Assembly (NCBI RefSeq): GCF_003233845.1
Contig: NZ_QKRB01000057.1
Location: 434,001 to 498,000 of the forward strand
Reading direction: 5' to 3'
Origin: Paenibacillus sambharensis
GTDB taxonomy: Bacteria > Bacillota > Bacilli > Paenibacillales > Paenibacillaceae
DNA: 64,000 bases
Part shown: one piece after another, positions 1 through 8,722 of the stretch
How the letters are laid out: every line of letters begins with the position of its first letter
Numbering within the stretch: the first letter of the stretch is position 1
Notes under the pieces: generated by a model
Told to the model about the DNA's origin: nothing
What the model saw: only the letters and a program-made list of their open reading frames with translations
Database searches by the model: none
Translations under genes and position numbers: made by a program

Positions 1-1268
1 ATAAGGCAATACTTGTCAGCCTGATTACCGATGAAATCAAACGTGGCGGAAGCGATCCCGAGCATTCGCTTGATGAGCTGGTAAGCCTCGCCGAAACGGC
101 GGGTGTTGAGGTGCTCAGTGCGATAACCCAGAACAGGGAGACCCCTGACAGCCGCTGGTTCATCGGCAAGGGCAAGGTCGAAGAGCTGAGGGCGGCTGCA
201 GACGAGCTGGGTGCAACTACCGCGATCTTCGATCAGGAGCTCTCGGGTGCGCAGGTTCGAAATCTGGAAGAAGCGCTTGATCTTAAAATTATTGACCGTA
301 CCCAGCTCATTCTGGATATCTTCGCCGGACGGGCAAAGACCCGTGAAGGTATTATCCAGGTTGAGCTGGCCCAGCTCAGCTACCTGCTTCCGAGACTGGT
401 GGGACATGGCAAGAATCTTTCCAGGCTGGGAGGCGGCATCGGTACCCGCGGTCCGGGTGAGACCAAGCTGGAGACGGACCGCCGGCATATCCGCGACCGG
501 ATCTCCGATCTTAAGCGGCAGCTGGAAGAGGTTGTTCGGCATCGCAAGCTGCACCGCGAACGTCGCAAGAAGAGCGGTGTTACCCAGGTAGCGCTGGTGG
601 GCTACACCAACGCTGGCAAGTCAACACTGCTGCGGGAACTGACGGCTGCTGATGTATACGTCGAAAACCAGCTGTTCGCTACTCTGGACCCCACGTCCAG
701 AACCTGGGAGCTCCCGAGCGGAAAAGAAATTGTCCTGACGGACACGGTTGGATTCATTCAAAACCTTCCTCATGATCTGGTTGCTGCTTTCCGTGCTACA
801 CTTGAGGAAGTGAATGAAGCCGACTTGATCCTGCATGTTATTGACAGCTCTTCTCCCATGCGTGAAGAACAGATTGCCGTTGTAGGTGATATTCTTACAC
901 AGCTAGGAGCTGGAGATAAGCCGCAGCTGATGGTCTATAACAAGAAGGACCTGTGCTCTTCGGACTGCCGCGAGCTGCTGGCCGGAGGCAAGGAGGCCCT
1001 CTTGATCAGTGCCTACGACAAGGAGGATCTCGACAGGCTGAGCAATGCTGTCCAGGACAAGCTTACCGGTGACACCAAGTCATTCGCTATTCCTGCTGAG
1101 CGGGGTGACTTGATCGCACTGGCTTACCGCTGCGGAGAAGTGCTGCATCAGGAAGCAGAAGAGGATCTTGTGAAGCTCACGGTGCAGCTGAACAAGCATG
1201 AGTTTGAAGTGAGCGGCTATAAGCTTGAGCCCTTCACCAGTATGGATGAGATAAGAACGGAAGGTTAA
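1..1268 (+). CDS. hflX: GTPase HflX, 5'-truncated by the window edge
   Basis: Ribosome-associated GTPase of the HflX family, which binds the 50S subunit and splits stalled or heat-damaged 70S ribosomes. The frame is open from base 3, so the true start lies outside the window and about 421 residues are present. The N-terminal HflX domain is followed by a G domain with P-loop GYTNAGKST, the DTVGFI G3 motif and the NKKD G4 motif. The glycine-rich linker (GGGIGTRGPGE) before the G domain is typical. The next gene, a ynbB-like PLP enzyme, starts 23 bases downstream, the same order as ynbA-ynbB-glnR-glnA of Bacillus subtilis. Identity is secure; only the N-terminus is missing. Confidence 0.95.
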   Translation, partial: KAILVSLITDEIKRGGSDPEHSLDELVSLAETAGVEVLSAITQNRETPDSRWFIGKGKVEELRAAADELGATTAIFDQELSGAQVRNLEEALDLKIIDRTQLILDIFAGRAKTREGIIQVELAQLSYLLPRLVGHGKNLSRLGGGIGTRGPGETKLETDRRHIRDRISDLKRQLEEVVRHRKLHRERRKKSGVTQVALVGYTNAGKSTLLRELTAADVYVENQLFATLDPTSRTWELPSGKEIVLTDTVGFIQNLPHDLVAAFRATLEEVNEADLILHVIDSSSPMREEQIAVVGDILTQLGAGDKPQLMVYNKKDLCSSDCRELLAGGKEALLISAYDKEDLDRLSNAVQDKLTGDTKSFAIPAERGDLIALAYRCGEVLHQEAEEDLVKLTVQLNKHEFEVSGYKLEPFTSMDEIRTEG

Positions 1269-1291
1269 TCAGAGGAGAGTCGTACATTTTC

Positions 1292-2575
1292 ATGGGATAT
1301 AACAGCGCGATATGGCAGACATTAGAACAGATGACGGGACCGGTTGAGGATAAGATTAACAGCCGGTTCCGGCAAATTGACCGCATTGCGGAGAAGAATC
1401 AATGGAAGGTCATTCGTGCCTTCCAGAAGCACCAGGTGAGTGATTTTCACTTTAATGGTTCAACAGGCTACGGATATAATGACCGTGGACGGGAAGTGCT
1501 CGATGACGTCTATGCGGATGTGTTTGGAGCTGAAGCGGCATTGGTCAGACCGCATTTTGCATCGGGCACCCACACCATCAGCTGTGCCTTATTCGGCATA
1601 CTGCGTCCGGGCGATCAGCTGCTGTACATAACGGGCAAGCCCTATGATACGCTGCATAAGGTAATTGGTTCGTCCGGGGACGGTACCGGTTCTCTGCAGG
1701 ATTGGGGAGTAAAGTACAAGGATGTGTCTCTGCTCGAGAATGGAGAGATTGACTGGGAAACAGTGGAAGCTTCTATTCACGGCCAAACCCGGGTCATTGG
1801 AATCCAGCGCTCCAGAGGCTATGACTGGAGACGGTCCTATACGGTTGACGATATCCGAATGATGGTGGAGCGGCTCAGAGCCATCAGATCGGATGTCATT
1901 ATTTTCGTAGATAACTGTTACGGCGAATTTACAGAGGAACTCGAGCCCACGCAGGTTGGTGTTGATATCATGGCCGGATCGCTCATTAAAAATCCGGGCG
2001 GCGGCCTTGCGGCAACAGGCGGCTATATTTGCGGACGGTCAAACCTGGTCCAGAAGGCTGCTTACCGGCTGACAGCACCGGGCATCGGCGGTGAGGTTGG
2101 CGCCATGCTGGACACGCTGAGAAGCATGTACCAGGGCTTATTCCTGGCTCCGCATGTGGTTGGCCAAGCCATCAAGGGCTCTGTATTCGCTGCGGCCATG
2201 TTTGAGGAGCTGGGCTTTGAGACGATGCCCCGCTGGGATATGCCCCGTACGGACCTGATTCAAGCGGTGCGTTTCGGTTCCTCGGAGCATCTTATTCATT
2301 TCGTCCAGGGGATTCAGCAGGCAGCTGCGGTAGACGCCCATGTGGTGCCTGAACCATGGGATATGCCTGGCTACGAGCACCCTGTCATCATGGCGGCGGG
2401 AACGTTCATACAGGGAGGCAGTTTGGAGTTATCGGCGGATGCTCCGATTAGAAATCCTTACATCGCTTACATGCAGGGTGGATTAACGTATTCACATGTT
2501 AAGTATGGGGTACTGACTGCCCTTACTAACTTAGCTGAAAAAGGAAATATTGTAATTAAACCTCACACAACTTGA
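1292..2575 (+). CDS. ynbB: YnbB-like PLP-dependent methionine gamma-lyase family protein
   Basis: Fold-type I PLP enzyme of 427 residues in the methionine gamma-lyase/aluminium resistance protein family. The Schiff-base lysine is most likely in MAGSLIKNPGGGL, about residue 234. The N-terminal half carries the cofactor-binding stretch with FGAEAALVRPHFASGTH. The true substrate of this family is not settled, so the name rests on homology and synteny. It lies between hflX and glnR, as ynbB does in B. subtilis. Its last codons overlap a GlnR operator and the glnR promoter -35 element. ATG start with AGAGGAGAG just upstream. Confidence 0.85.
   Translation: MGYNSAIWQTLEQMTGPVEDKINSRFRQIDRIAEKNQWKVIRAFQKHQVSDFHFNGSTGYGYNDRGREVLDDVYADVFGAEAALVRPHFASGTHTISCALFGILRPGDQLLYITGKPYDTLHKVIGSSGDGTGSLQDWGVKYKDVSLLENGEIDWETVEASIHGQTRVIGIQRSRGYDWRRSYTVDDIRMMVERLRAIRSDVIIFVDNCYGEFTEELEPTQVGVDIMAGSLIKNPGGGLAATGGYICGRSNLVQKAAYRLTAPGIGGEVGAMLDTLRSMYQGLFLAPHVVGQAIKGSVFAAAMFEELGFETMPRWDMPRTDLIQAVRFGSSEHLIHFVQGIQQAAAVDAHVVPEPWDMPGYEHPVIMAAGTFIQGGSLELSADAPIRNPYIAYMQGGLTYSHVKYGVLTALTNLAEKGNIVIKPHTT
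2551..2567 (+). promoter_or_regulatory. GlnR/TnrA operator upstream of glnR
   Basis: TGTAATTAAACCTCACA matches the GlnR/TnrA consensus TGTNA-N7-TNACA at every fixed position. It sits inside the 3' end of the preceding gene, ending 4 bases before the glnR promoter -35 hexamer. That is the position for GlnR autorepression of glnRA under nitrogen excess. I did not find the second box that B. subtilis has. Confidence 0.85.
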
Positions 2576-2600
2576 CACCTTTACGCAAGAAAGCTACAAT
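2572..2600 (+). promoter_or_regulatory. Sigma-A promoter of glnRA
   Basis: TTGACA (2572-2577), 17-base spacer, TACAAT (2595-2600). Near-consensus housekeeping promoter directly downstream of the GlnR operator and 36 bases before the glnR start codon. Confidence 0.85.
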
Positions 2601-2635
2601 GAACCTATACACAACAATTGGAAGGTTGATGCGGT

Positions 2636-3049
2636 ATGGGGGATGATATTCGCAGGAATATGGCGTTGTTCCCAATTGGTATCGTCATGAAGCTGACGGA
2701 TCTGACGGCACGCCAAATCCGGTATTATGAACAGCATGAGCTGATCGTACCGGCCAGAACGGCTGGTAATCAGCGTCTGTTCTCATTCAATGATGTAGAG
2801 CGCCTGCTGGAGATCAAGGCATTGATCGAGAAGGGCGTGAACATCGCAGGCATCAAGCAGGTAATGAACCCGGTGTCCAAAGAGTCGGAAGAGGCAACCG
2901 TTATTACCGAACAGACGGAGAGCAAGCGAAGAGAATTGTCTGATATGCAGCTTCACAGGCTGCTTAAGCAGCAGCTTATGGAGAAGAGACCGGGCAAAGC
3001 TTCGCTCATTCAAGGCCAGCTGTCCCGTTTCTATAGTAATAAACCTTAA
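2636..3049 (+). CDS. glnR: GlnR, MerR-type nitrogen repressor
   Basis: MerR-family regulator of 137 residues that represses glnRA when bound to feedback-inhibited glutamine synthetase. The winged HTH covers roughly residues 14-80, with the typical [17 protein letters not shown] stretch. The short C-terminal tail, which in GlnR receives the glutamine synthetase signal, ends in [10 protein letters not shown]. Located 25 bases upstream of glnA, with a consensus GlnR box and sigma-A promoter in front, so autoregulation is expected. Length matches B. subtilis GlnR (135). Confidence 0.95.
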   Translation: MGDDIRRNMALFPIGIVMKLTDLTARQIRYYEQHELIVPARTAGNQRLFSFNDVERLLEIKALIEKGVNIAGIKQVMNPVSKESEEATVITEQTESKRRELSDMQLHRLLKQQLMEKRPGKASLIQGQLSRFYSNKP

Positions 3050-3074
3050 ACTAATTGGAGAAGGAGAGGATCTC

Positions 3075-4403
3075 ATGAGCTACACGAAAGAGGATATCAT
3101 CCGTATTTCCAAGGAAATGAATGTGCGTTTCATCCGTTTGCAGTTCACTGATCTGCTCGGAACAATTAAGAATGTAGAGATACCGGTGAGCCAGCTTGAG
3201 AAGGCTCTCGATAACAAAATGATGTTTGACGGTTCTTCAATCGAAGGCTATGTCCGCATTGAGGAATCCGATATGTACTTATACCCTGATCTTGATACTT
3301 GGGTAGTATTCCCATGGGTAACGGAGGATCGTGTTGCCCGCCTGATTTGTGATGTTTATATGCCTGATGGCACACCGTTTGCCGGCGATCCTCGCGGTAT
3401 TCTGAAGCGCGCCCTCAAGGAAGCGGAAGAGATGGGCTACACAGCGATGAATGTTGGTCCTGAGCCTGAATTCTTCCTATTCAAGACTGATGAGAAGGGC
3501 AATCCGACTACGGAGCTGAATGATCAGGGCGGTTATTTCGATCTAGCACCTACGGACCTTGGCGAGAACTGCCGCCGCGAAATCGTGTTGACACTCGAAG
3601 AGATGGGCTTTGAAATCGAAGCCTCTCACCATGAGGTAGCACCTGGCCAGCACGAAATTGATTTCAAATATGCGGACGCTATCAAAGCGGCTGACCAGAT
3701 TCAAACATTCAAGCTGGTTGTAAAGACGGTTGCCCGCCAGCATGGACTGCATGCTTCCTTTATGCCGAAACCGCTGTTTGGCGTCAACGGCTCGGGTATG
3801 CACTGTCATCAGTCGTTATTCCGCGGCAGCGAGAATGCGTTCTACGATGAGAGCGACAAGCTCGGCCTGAGTGAAACGGCTCGTCAGTACATGGCAGGAG
3901 TTCTGCGCCATGCACGGGCGTTCGCAGCTATCACGAACCCGACGGTTAACTCTTACAAGCGTCTCGTACCGGGCTACGAAGCACCGTGCTACGTTGCTTG
4001 GTCGGCAAGCAACCGTTCGCCGATGATCCGGATTCCGGCTTCCCGCGGAATGGGTACCAGAATCGAAGTCCGTAACCCTGATCCGGCAGCAAATCCATAT
4101 CTGGCATTGGCAGTTATGTTGAAGGCAGGTCTTGACGGTATCAAGAACAAGATGCAGCTTCCTGCACCAACAGACCGCAACATCTATGTTATGACAGATG
4201 AAGAGCGTGTGGATGAAGGTATTCCAAGTCTGCCTTGGAACTTGAAGGAAGGACTAGATGAAATGCTGCGCGACGAAGTAATCTGCGAGGCACTAGGCGA
4301 TCATGCGCTTGCTCACTTCTACGAGCTGAAGGAAATTGAGTGGGATATGTACCGTACCCAGGTTCATCAGTGGGAACGCGACCAGTACATGACTCTGTAT
4401 TAA
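3075..4403 (+). CDS. glnA: Type I glutamine synthetase
   Basis: Glutamine synthetase, 442 residues, making glutamine from glutamate, ammonia and ATP. N-terminal beta-grasp domain with FDGSSIEGY (latch and metal region), then the catalytic domain with PEPEFFLF, the [10 protein letters not shown] loop and the [11 protein letters not shown] segment. Length fits the GSI-alpha type of Firmicutes, which is feedback-inhibited and not adenylylated. A strong RBS (GGAGAAGGAGAGG) precedes the ATG. Second gene of glnRA; an intrinsic terminator follows within 12 bases. Confidence 0.97.
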   Translation: MSYTKEDIIRISKEMNVRFIRLQFTDLLGTIKNVEIPVSQLEKALDNKMMFDGSSIEGYVRIEESDMYLYPDLDTWVVFPWVTEDRVARLICDVYMPDGTPFAGDPRGILKRALKEAEEMGYTAMNVGPEPEFFLFKTDEKGNPTTELNDQGGYFDLAPTDLGENCRREIVLTLEEMGFEIEASHHEVAPGQHEIDFKYADAIKAADQIQTFKLVVKTVARQHGLHASFMPKPLFGVNGSGMHCHQSLFRGSENAFYDESDKLGLSETARQYMAGVLRHARAFAAITNPTVNSYKRLVPGYEAPCYVAWSASNRSPMIRIPASRGMGTRIEVRNPDPAANPYLALAVMLKAGLDGIKNKMQLPAPTDRNIYVMTDEERVDEGIPSLPWNLKEGLDEMLRDEVICEALGDHALAHFYELKEIEWDMYRTQVHQWERDQYMTLY

Positions 4404-4414
4404 TATAGTGGCAA

Positions 4415-4448
4415 AAAGAACCCTGGCGTTAACGCGCCAGGGTTCTTT
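4415..4448 (+). terminator. Intrinsic terminator of glnRA
   Basis: 14-bp stem (AAAGAACCCTGGCG at 4415-4428 with its complement at 4435-4448) and a six-base loop, followed by CTTTTTG. An A-run on the other side could also make it work on the minus strand. Confidence 0.9.
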
Positions 4449-4531
4449 GACTTTTTGTAAGGGGAATTATCAGGCAAGTAGAGACGGAGATGTATTATTA
4501 TAAATGAGTCAGTTCGAATCTGGATAACAGA

Positions 4532-4566
4532 AACGGCCGGTCGGGAATAGTTCCCGATCGGCCGTT
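4532..4566 (-). terminator. Long hairpin downstream of lexA, possible terminator
   Basis: Stem of about 16 bp with one G-T pair (4532-4547 with 4551-4566) and a three-base loop, between glnA and the end of lexA. The T tract is poor on both strands, so the terminator role is inferred from the strong stem and position. Confidence 0.5.
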
Positions 4567-4629
4567 GTCCTATCGTGCTGTTCTGCGATGAATGACCCCT
4601 AAGCAGGTAAGAGCCTAAGCTTCTTATAT

Positions 4630-5253
4630 TCAATGAAAATCCCGGAAGAGTCCAATTACCTTGCCCAGAATGGAGACCTGCTTTAAGCGGATCGGCTCCA
4701 TGGTGGAGTTTTCCGGCTGCAGCCGGATATGATCCTTCTCCTTGTAGAACGTCTTAACGGTCGCTTCATCTTCGTCGGTCAGGGCGACGACGATCTCACC
4801 GTTATTGGCGGTCTGCTGCTGCCTGACAATCACATAATCCCCGTTATGAATTCCCGCCTCGATCATGCTTTCGCCAATAACATTCAGCATGAAGATCTGG
4901 TCATCACCTACAAAATGCGAGGGGAGAGGGAAATATTCTTCAATATTCTCGGTCGCTGTTATAGGAAGACCGGCTGTAACCTTACCGACGACCGGTACTT
5001 TGGATACGGCGAGAGGGAAATTAAACTCAGCCTCGCTCTCCTGATCGAGAATTTCGATAGCGCGCGGCTTGGTCGGGTCCCGGCGGATCAGTCCCTTCTT
5101 CTCCAACCGGTCCAAATGCCCGTGAACGGTGGAACTGGAAGCAAGTCCGACAGCTTCGCCAATTTCCCTTACGGATGGCGGGTAGCCTTTATCCCGGACC
5201 TCATTCTTGATAAATTCCAAGATGGCCTGCTGGCGGTTGGAAATTTTGGACAC
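4630..5253 (-). CDS. lexA: LexA (DinR) SOS repressor
   Basis: SOS repressor, 207 residues from the chosen start. The N-terminal winged HTH contains [18 protein letters not shown]. The C-terminal S24 autoprotease has an Ala94-Gly95 cleavage site (KVTAGLP), nucleophile Ser129 in GESM and Lys167 in EATVKTF. I chose GTG at 5253: GGAG on the minus strand lies 8 bases upstream, and MSKISNRQ lines up with MTKLSKRQ of B. subtilis LexA. GTG/ATG codons at 5262 and 5259 are too close to that RBS. Divergent from yneA across a region with five LexA-type boxes. Confidence 0.96.
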   Translation of the reverse strand: MSKISNRQQAILEFIKNEVRDKGYPPSVREIGEAVGLASSSTVHGHLDRLEKKGLIRRDPTKPRAIEILDQESEAEFNFPLAVSKVPVVGKVTAGLPITATENIEEYFPLPSHFVGDDQIFMLNVIGESMIEAGIHNGDYVIVRQQQTANNGEIVVALTDEDEATVKTFYKEKDHIRLQPENSTMEPIRLKQVSILGKVIGLFRDFH

Positions 5254-5287
5254 CTTCATCACTCCATCAACTTGTTTGTTGTGTCAA

Positions 5288-5316
5288 ATTATAGCATAGA
5301 ACCGGAGTTCGTACAA
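5288..5316 (-). promoter_or_regulatory. lexA promoter with embedded LexA box
   Basis: On the minus strand: -35 TTGTAC (5311-5316), 17-base spacer, extended -10 TGCTATAAT with hexamer at 5288-5293. A LexA box fills the spacer and a second overlaps the -35, as expected for autorepression. Confidence 0.8.
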
Positions 5317-5327
5317 ACATAAGTTCC
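5298..5327. promoter_or_regulatory. Two LexA boxes at the lexA promoter
   Basis: AGAACCGGAGTTCG (5298-5311) and CAAACATAAGTTCC (5314-5327), compared with the Gram-positive consensus CGAAC-N4-GTTCG. The first has an intact GAAC-N4-GTTC core; the second has one core mismatch. Confidence 0.8.
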
Positions 5328-5353
5328 TGAAAACACAGGTTCGCACCTGCATG

Positions 5354-5367
5354 GGAACAAATGTTCC
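5354..5367. promoter_or_regulatory. Central LexA box in the lexA-yneA region
   Basis: GGAACAAATGTTCC, a perfect GAAC-N4-GTTC core with symmetric flanks, about midway between the two divergent promoters and 9 bases from the yneA -35. Confidence 0.85.
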
Positions 5368-5375
5368 AAAAAGTA

Positions 5376-5405
5376 TTGACTACAAACATCTGTTCGTGAT
5401 ATGCT
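5376..5405 (+). promoter_or_regulatory. yneA promoter
   Basis: TTGACT (5376-5381), 18-base spacer, TATGCT (5400-5405). The spacer contains a LexA box, so repression by LexA is expected. Confidence 0.7.
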
Positions 5406-5433
5406 CATTTCAGCAATAGAGAACAAATGTTTG
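5383..5433. promoter_or_regulatory. Two LexA boxes at the yneA promoter
   Basis: CAAACATCTGTTCG (5383-5396) lies between -35 and -10. AGAACAAATGTTTG (5420-5433) lies downstream of the expected start point and abuts the yneA RBS (GGGGTG, 5433-5438). Confidence 0.8.
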
Positions 5434-5444
5434 GGGTGCTGATT

Positions 5445-5849
5445 ATGATCATCAAAGTAAATGACATGTCCTACCGCAGCTTGTACAAGGAACAGAACAA
5501 TAAGACAAGGCACATACATAGCAAGAGTGTTGCAGCTGGGCGTACTTCACTACGGCTGGGCTGGAAGGCGGGCCGTCTGCTGGCTGCATTGCTCATCATT
5601 ATAATCATCGTTACGGGCTTCACACTTGTCCATTCCAACGCCCGCGGGACGCAGGCTGAACCGGTGCAGCCTAACGAACTGGCTGTTACAGTTGCTTCGG
5701 GCGACACGCTGTGGTCTATGGCCCAGAGCTATGCGCCAGAAGGCGCCGATATTAGGCAATTCGTATATCTGTTGAAGAAGAGAAACCTGCTGGCAGACAG
5801 CAGCCTGCAGCCAGGGGATCAGATAATCATTCCTATGAAGTCCTTCTAG
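5445..5849 (+). CDS. yneA: YneA-like SOS cell-division inhibitor (LysM)
   Basis: Membrane-anchored LysM protein of 134 residues. Order: short basic N-terminus, one transmembrane segment (LLAALLIIIIIVTGFTLVHS) near residues 43-62, then a LysM domain from VTVASGDTLWSM to the C-terminus. B. subtilis YneA delays division during SOS; function here is by homology, position next to lexA and LexA boxes. Start chosen at ATG 5445 because GGGGTG ends 6 bases upstream; an earlier ATG at 5427 lies within a LexA box. The yneB resolvase-like gene that follows in B. subtilis is absent. Confidence 0.88.
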   Translation: MIIKVNDMSYRSLYKEQNNKTRHIHSKSVAAGRTSLRLGWKAGRLLAALLIIIIIVTGFTLVHSNARGTQAEPVQPNELAVTVASGDTLWSMAQSYAPEGADIRQFVYLLKKRNLLADSSLQPGDQIIIPMKSF

Positions 5850-5902
5850 ACGAGTTCGATATTCCATCGAGACCTACACCAATTAATCCTAATCATGAGT
5901 CG

Positions 5903-5939
5903 ACCGTTCCGGCAGCCAGCTGCTGTGAACGGTTTTTTC
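5903..5939 (+). terminator. Intrinsic terminator after yneA
   Basis: ACCGTTC (5903-5909) pairs with GAACGGT (5927-5933), with an inner CAGC/GCTG stem, followed by TTTTTT. Confidence 0.85.
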
Positions 5940-6027
5940 TTGCTGCTGTCTATGCCTCGCCTTGACAACCATTGCGTGAAAGTGTCAAAGTAATATTGGA
6001 CAAGAACCGCGCAAGGAGGAGACTATC

Positions 6028-6219
6028 ATGGAAAAACTGGTCGCACGGATCAATGAACTGTCGCGAAAAAATAAATCCGTTGGCTTGACAGAAGAGGAAT
6101 TGGCAGAGCGGGAAGAACTGAGACGCCAGTACCTCCAGCAGTTCCGCAAGAATTTCAAGGATCAGCTGGATACCATCAAGTGGGCAGAGGATGAGGACGA
6201 CGGCAAGCTGAAGCATTAA
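6028..6219 (+). CDS. ynzC: DUF896 (YnzC-like) small cytosolic protein
   Basis: 63-residue charged helical protein of the DUF896/YnzC family. It has the typical start (MEKLVARINELSRKNK) and a LTEEELAEREELRRQYL helix pair. In B. subtilis ynzC lies in the SOS-induced yneA-yneB-ynzC operon; here an intrinsic terminator separates it from yneA. TTGACA at 5962 has no good -10 at normal spacing, but it forms an inverted repeat with TGTCAA at 5983-5988. Strong RBS (AAGGAGG). The molecular role of the family is unknown to me. Confidence 0.88.
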   Translation: MEKLVARINELSRKNKSVGLTEEELAEREELRRQYLQQFRKNFKDQLDTIKWAEDEDDGKLKH

Positions 6220-6264
6220 TGGCAGCATCCGGTACGGAAGTATAGATCAATGGGAGGGGTTAAC

Positions 6265-7251
6265 ATGGAATATCGTTTGCTTGGCAGAAGCGGACTGGCG
6301 GTATCGGAAGTCTGTCTTGGTACAATGACGTTCGGAAACACCACCAGTGAGTCGGATTCAATTGAGATGATCCACCGGTTTTTGGATGCCGGGGGCAATT
6401 TTCTTGATACGGCGGATGTCTATGTCGGCGGCAGATCGGAAGAGATCGTCGGCAAGGCGGTTAAGGACCGCAGATCAGAGGTTGTCCTCGCAACGAAGGT
6501 CAGATTCCAGACAGAGCAGCATCCTAACGGTGTGGGTATCTCTCGCAAGCATATTATGGATGGCGTGGATGCCAGCTTGAAGCGGCTTGGAACGGATTAC
6601 ATCGATCTATACCAGATGCATGTATGGGACCATGCCACTCCAGTAGAAGAAACGCTGCGCACGCTTGATGATCTTGTATCTTCAGGTAAAGTAAGATATA
6701 TCGGCTGTTCCAACTTTCTTGCCTGGCAGCTGATGAAGTCGCTCGCTTACAGCGATTACAGCCGTTTTGTGCGATACATATCGATTCAGCCGCAGTACAG
6801 CCTGGTCAGCAGAGAGATGGACCGTGAGATCATGTCCCTCTGCATGGAGGAACAGGTCGGCGTTATACCATGGGCTCCGCTGGGCGGAGGGTTTCTCACG
6901 GGGCGCTATACAAAAGAGGAGCCTTCTTCCGGCAGGCTGACAGCCAAGACAGGTGAGAGCTCATGGGCTTACCGTGCCACTGAGAAGAACTTTGCCATCC
7001 TGGAAGAGGTGCAGAAGGCTGCCCGTGAACTGGACAAAACACCTGCCCAGGTAGCGCTGCGCTGGCTGATTCAGCAGCAGGGAATTACTTCTCCAATCTT
7101 TGGGGCAAGCACGCTTGAACAGTATGAGGATGATATGGGGGCTGTTGGCTGGACAATGCCGCAGGAGATATGGGACCGCTTAGATGAGGTTAGCGCGCTG
7201 CCTTCTGAATATCCGACCCGGTTCATCCAGAAATTCCGCAGGCCCTTATAG
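6265..7251 (+). CDS. Aldo/keto reductase
   Basis: NADPH-dependent aldo/keto reductase with a TIM-barrel fold, 328 residues. Visible features: MEYRLLGRSGLAVSEVCLGT start, catalytic tetrad region with FLDTADVY (Asp, Tyr), a later Lys in VLATKV and His in YQMHVWD, and the C-terminal cofactor site around IFGASTLEQ. The start is ATG 6265, because the RBS (GGGAGGGG) lies between it and the in-frame ATG at 6250. Substrate cannot be told from sequence. Confidence 0.9.
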   Translation: MEYRLLGRSGLAVSEVCLGTMTFGNTTSESDSIEMIHRFLDAGGNFLDTADVYVGGRSEEIVGKAVKDRRSEVVLATKVRFQTEQHPNGVGISRKHIMDGVDASLKRLGTDYIDLYQMHVWDHATPVEETLRTLDDLVSSGKVRYIGCSNFLAWQLMKSLAYSDYSRFVRYISIQPQYSLVSREMDREIMSLCMEEQVGVIPWAPLGGGFLTGRYTKEEPSSGRLTAKTGESSWAYRATEKNFAILEEVQKAARELDKTPAQVALRWLIQQQGITSPIFGASTLEQYEDDMGAVGWTMPQEIWDRLDEVSALPSEYPTRFIQKFRRPL

Positions 7252-7294
7252 CCTATAGAGGGTCTGCCAATACAGATATTGAGGGGTGTCAGCG

Positions 7295-7828
7295 ATGTCC
7301 CGATCATGGGAACGCAAGGTAAGGCGGAACAGCACAGTTATCAACCGCCAACGCAAGAAATCAGGAGCGCAGAGTATTGCAGGTGCAGTGCAGCGGGTAG
7401 ACCGGTTCAAGGGACGCAACTTTATTCTTCCGGTCTTCCTGCTGTTGTTCACCGGGGGCTATGCATATTTGGCAACTATCCCGGCTGCCGCACCGGAAGG
7501 AGAGAATGTCACCAGTACCGGCATGTTCTGGCTGACTATTGGCTGTTATTTTCTTCTTGCCATGCTGTTCTTCTTCAGGCGTCCGTATTTAAGCGTCGCG
7601 AAGGATTATGTTGGCACACGCCGTATGACCGGCGACAAGACGCTGTACGCTTCTTCCATCAAGAGCATTAGTGTTCAGCCGGGTTATGTGGTCATCGAGC
7701 AGGTTAAGGGAGCGAACTGGGTATTCTCTAAGGCGATCAACCGCTTCCCTACTGAGGCGATGGCAGAGCGTTTAAGAGCATTTGCGAAAGAAAACAATAT
7801 CACTTTTCATGAAAAGGCAGCAAAATAG
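7295..7828 (+). CDS. Hypothetical two-TM membrane protein
   Basis: About 177 residues, no family recognised with confidence. Basic N-terminus (many Arg and Lys in the first 40 residues), a transmembrane segment near FILPVFLLLFTGGYAYLA, a short external loop, a second segment near FWLTIGCYFLLAMLFFF, then a roughly 90-residue cytosolic C-terminal domain. The tail resembles the membrane-proximal part of PH/YcxB-like proteins only in general character. Start at ATG 7295, with GAGGGGTG 6 bases upstream. Just upstream of a HAD gene (20-base gap), so probably co-transcribed. Confidence 0.75.
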   Translation: MSRSWERKVRRNSTVINRQRKKSGAQSIAGAVQRVDRFKGRNFILPVFLLLFTGGYAYLATIPAAAPEGENVTSTGMFWLTIGCYFLLAMLFFFRRPYLSVAKDYVGTRRMTGDKTLYASSIKSISVQPGYVVIEQVKGANWVFSKAINRFPTEAMAERLRAFAKENNITFHEKAAK

Positions 7829-7848
7829 CAGATTGGGAGAGAGTAGAT

Positions 7849-8634
7849 ATGGCGAAGAAAGCTGTGCTGTTTGATTTGGACGATACCCTGCTCTGGGATG
7901 AGCGGAGCGTGAAGGAGGCTTTCGAAGCAACCTGCCAGTATGCAGCCGAACGCACTGGGGTGAAGGAAGCTGAGCTTGAAGAAGCTGTGCGCAGGGAAGC
8001 TAGGGAGCTGTACGAATCTTATGAGACGTTCGCTTTCACCAAGATGATTGGCATCAACCCTTTCGAAGGGCTGTGGGCTAATTTCCTGGAAGGCGAGCAG
8101 GCTGAGTTCCGTCAGCTGCAGGCACTGGCGCCCGGCTATCGGAGGGATGCATGGACACGCGGTCTCAAAGCACTCGGGGTAGACGATGAGGCCCTGGGTG
8201 CGGAGCTGGCAGAGCGATTTCCGGCAGAGAGGCGTTCCAGACCGTATACATACGAAGAGACATTCAGCATTCTGGATGAGCTGCGCGGAAAGTATAAGCT
8301 GCTGCTGCTCACCAATGGCTCTCCCGATCTGCAGCGTGAGAAGCTTGCCGGTGTGCCTGAGCTTATTCCTTACTTCGACCACGTTATTATCTCTGGTGAA
8401 TTCGGTGAGGGTAAGCCGGCTGCGGCCATATTCCGTCATGCACTTGGCATGCTGGAGATTGAACCGGAGGACGCGGTTATGGTTGGCGATAAGCTGACTA
8501 CGGATATTAAGGGCGCTAACACGGTGGGTATGGATTCCGTCTGGGTGAATCGTCACGGGATGCAGCGCTCGGACGAGATTGTGCCTAAGTATGAGATCAA
8601 GCATCTGCATGAGCTTCTTGATATTTTGACATAG
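7849..8634 (+). CDS. HAD-superfamily phosphatase (YjjG/YfnB type)
   Basis: 261-residue HAD hydrolase with the full motif set: DLDDTL (motif I, nucleophile Asp9 and acid/base Asp11), LLLTNGS (motif II), a Lys in GEGKPAAAIF (motif III) and MVGDKLTTDIKGA (motif IV). A helical C1 cap lies between motifs I and II, as in nucleotide or small-sugar phosphatases of the YjjG group. The actual substrate is unknown. RBS GGGAGAGAG precedes the ATG. A bidirectional terminator separates it from mtnD. Confidence 0.88.
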   Translation: MAKKAVLFDLDDTLLWDERSVKEAFEATCQYAAERTGVKEAELEEAVRREARELYESYETFAFTKMIGINPFEGLWANFLEGEQAEFRQLQALAPGYRRDAWTRGLKALGVDDEALGAELAERFPAERRSRPYTYEETFSILDELRGKYKLLLLTNGSPDLQREKLAGVPELIPYFDHVIISGEFGEGKPAAAIFRHALGMLEIEPEDAVMVGDKLTTDIKGANTVGMDSVWVNRHGMQRSDEIVPKYEIKHLHELLDILT

Positions 8635-8655
8635 CCTATTATTCGGCAAACAAAG

Positions 8656-8702
8656 AAGAGGACTTCCAGCGGTTGTTAGTAACCGGACACGGAAGTCCTC
8701 TT
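8656..8702. terminator. Bidirectional terminator between the HAD gene and mtnD
   Basis: 12-bp inverted repeat (AAGAGGACTTCC at 8656-8667, GGAAGTCCTCTT at 8691-8702) between convergent genes. T tracts are short on both strands. Confidence 0.7.
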
Positions 8703-8722
8703 GCGCATTTATTGCAGTCTTA

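Noticed and set aside
5962-5990. TTGACA before the ynzC-like gene as a standard promoter
   Set aside because: At 17-18 bases downstream there is no acceptable -10 hexamer; the best AT-rich hexamer is 23 bases away.
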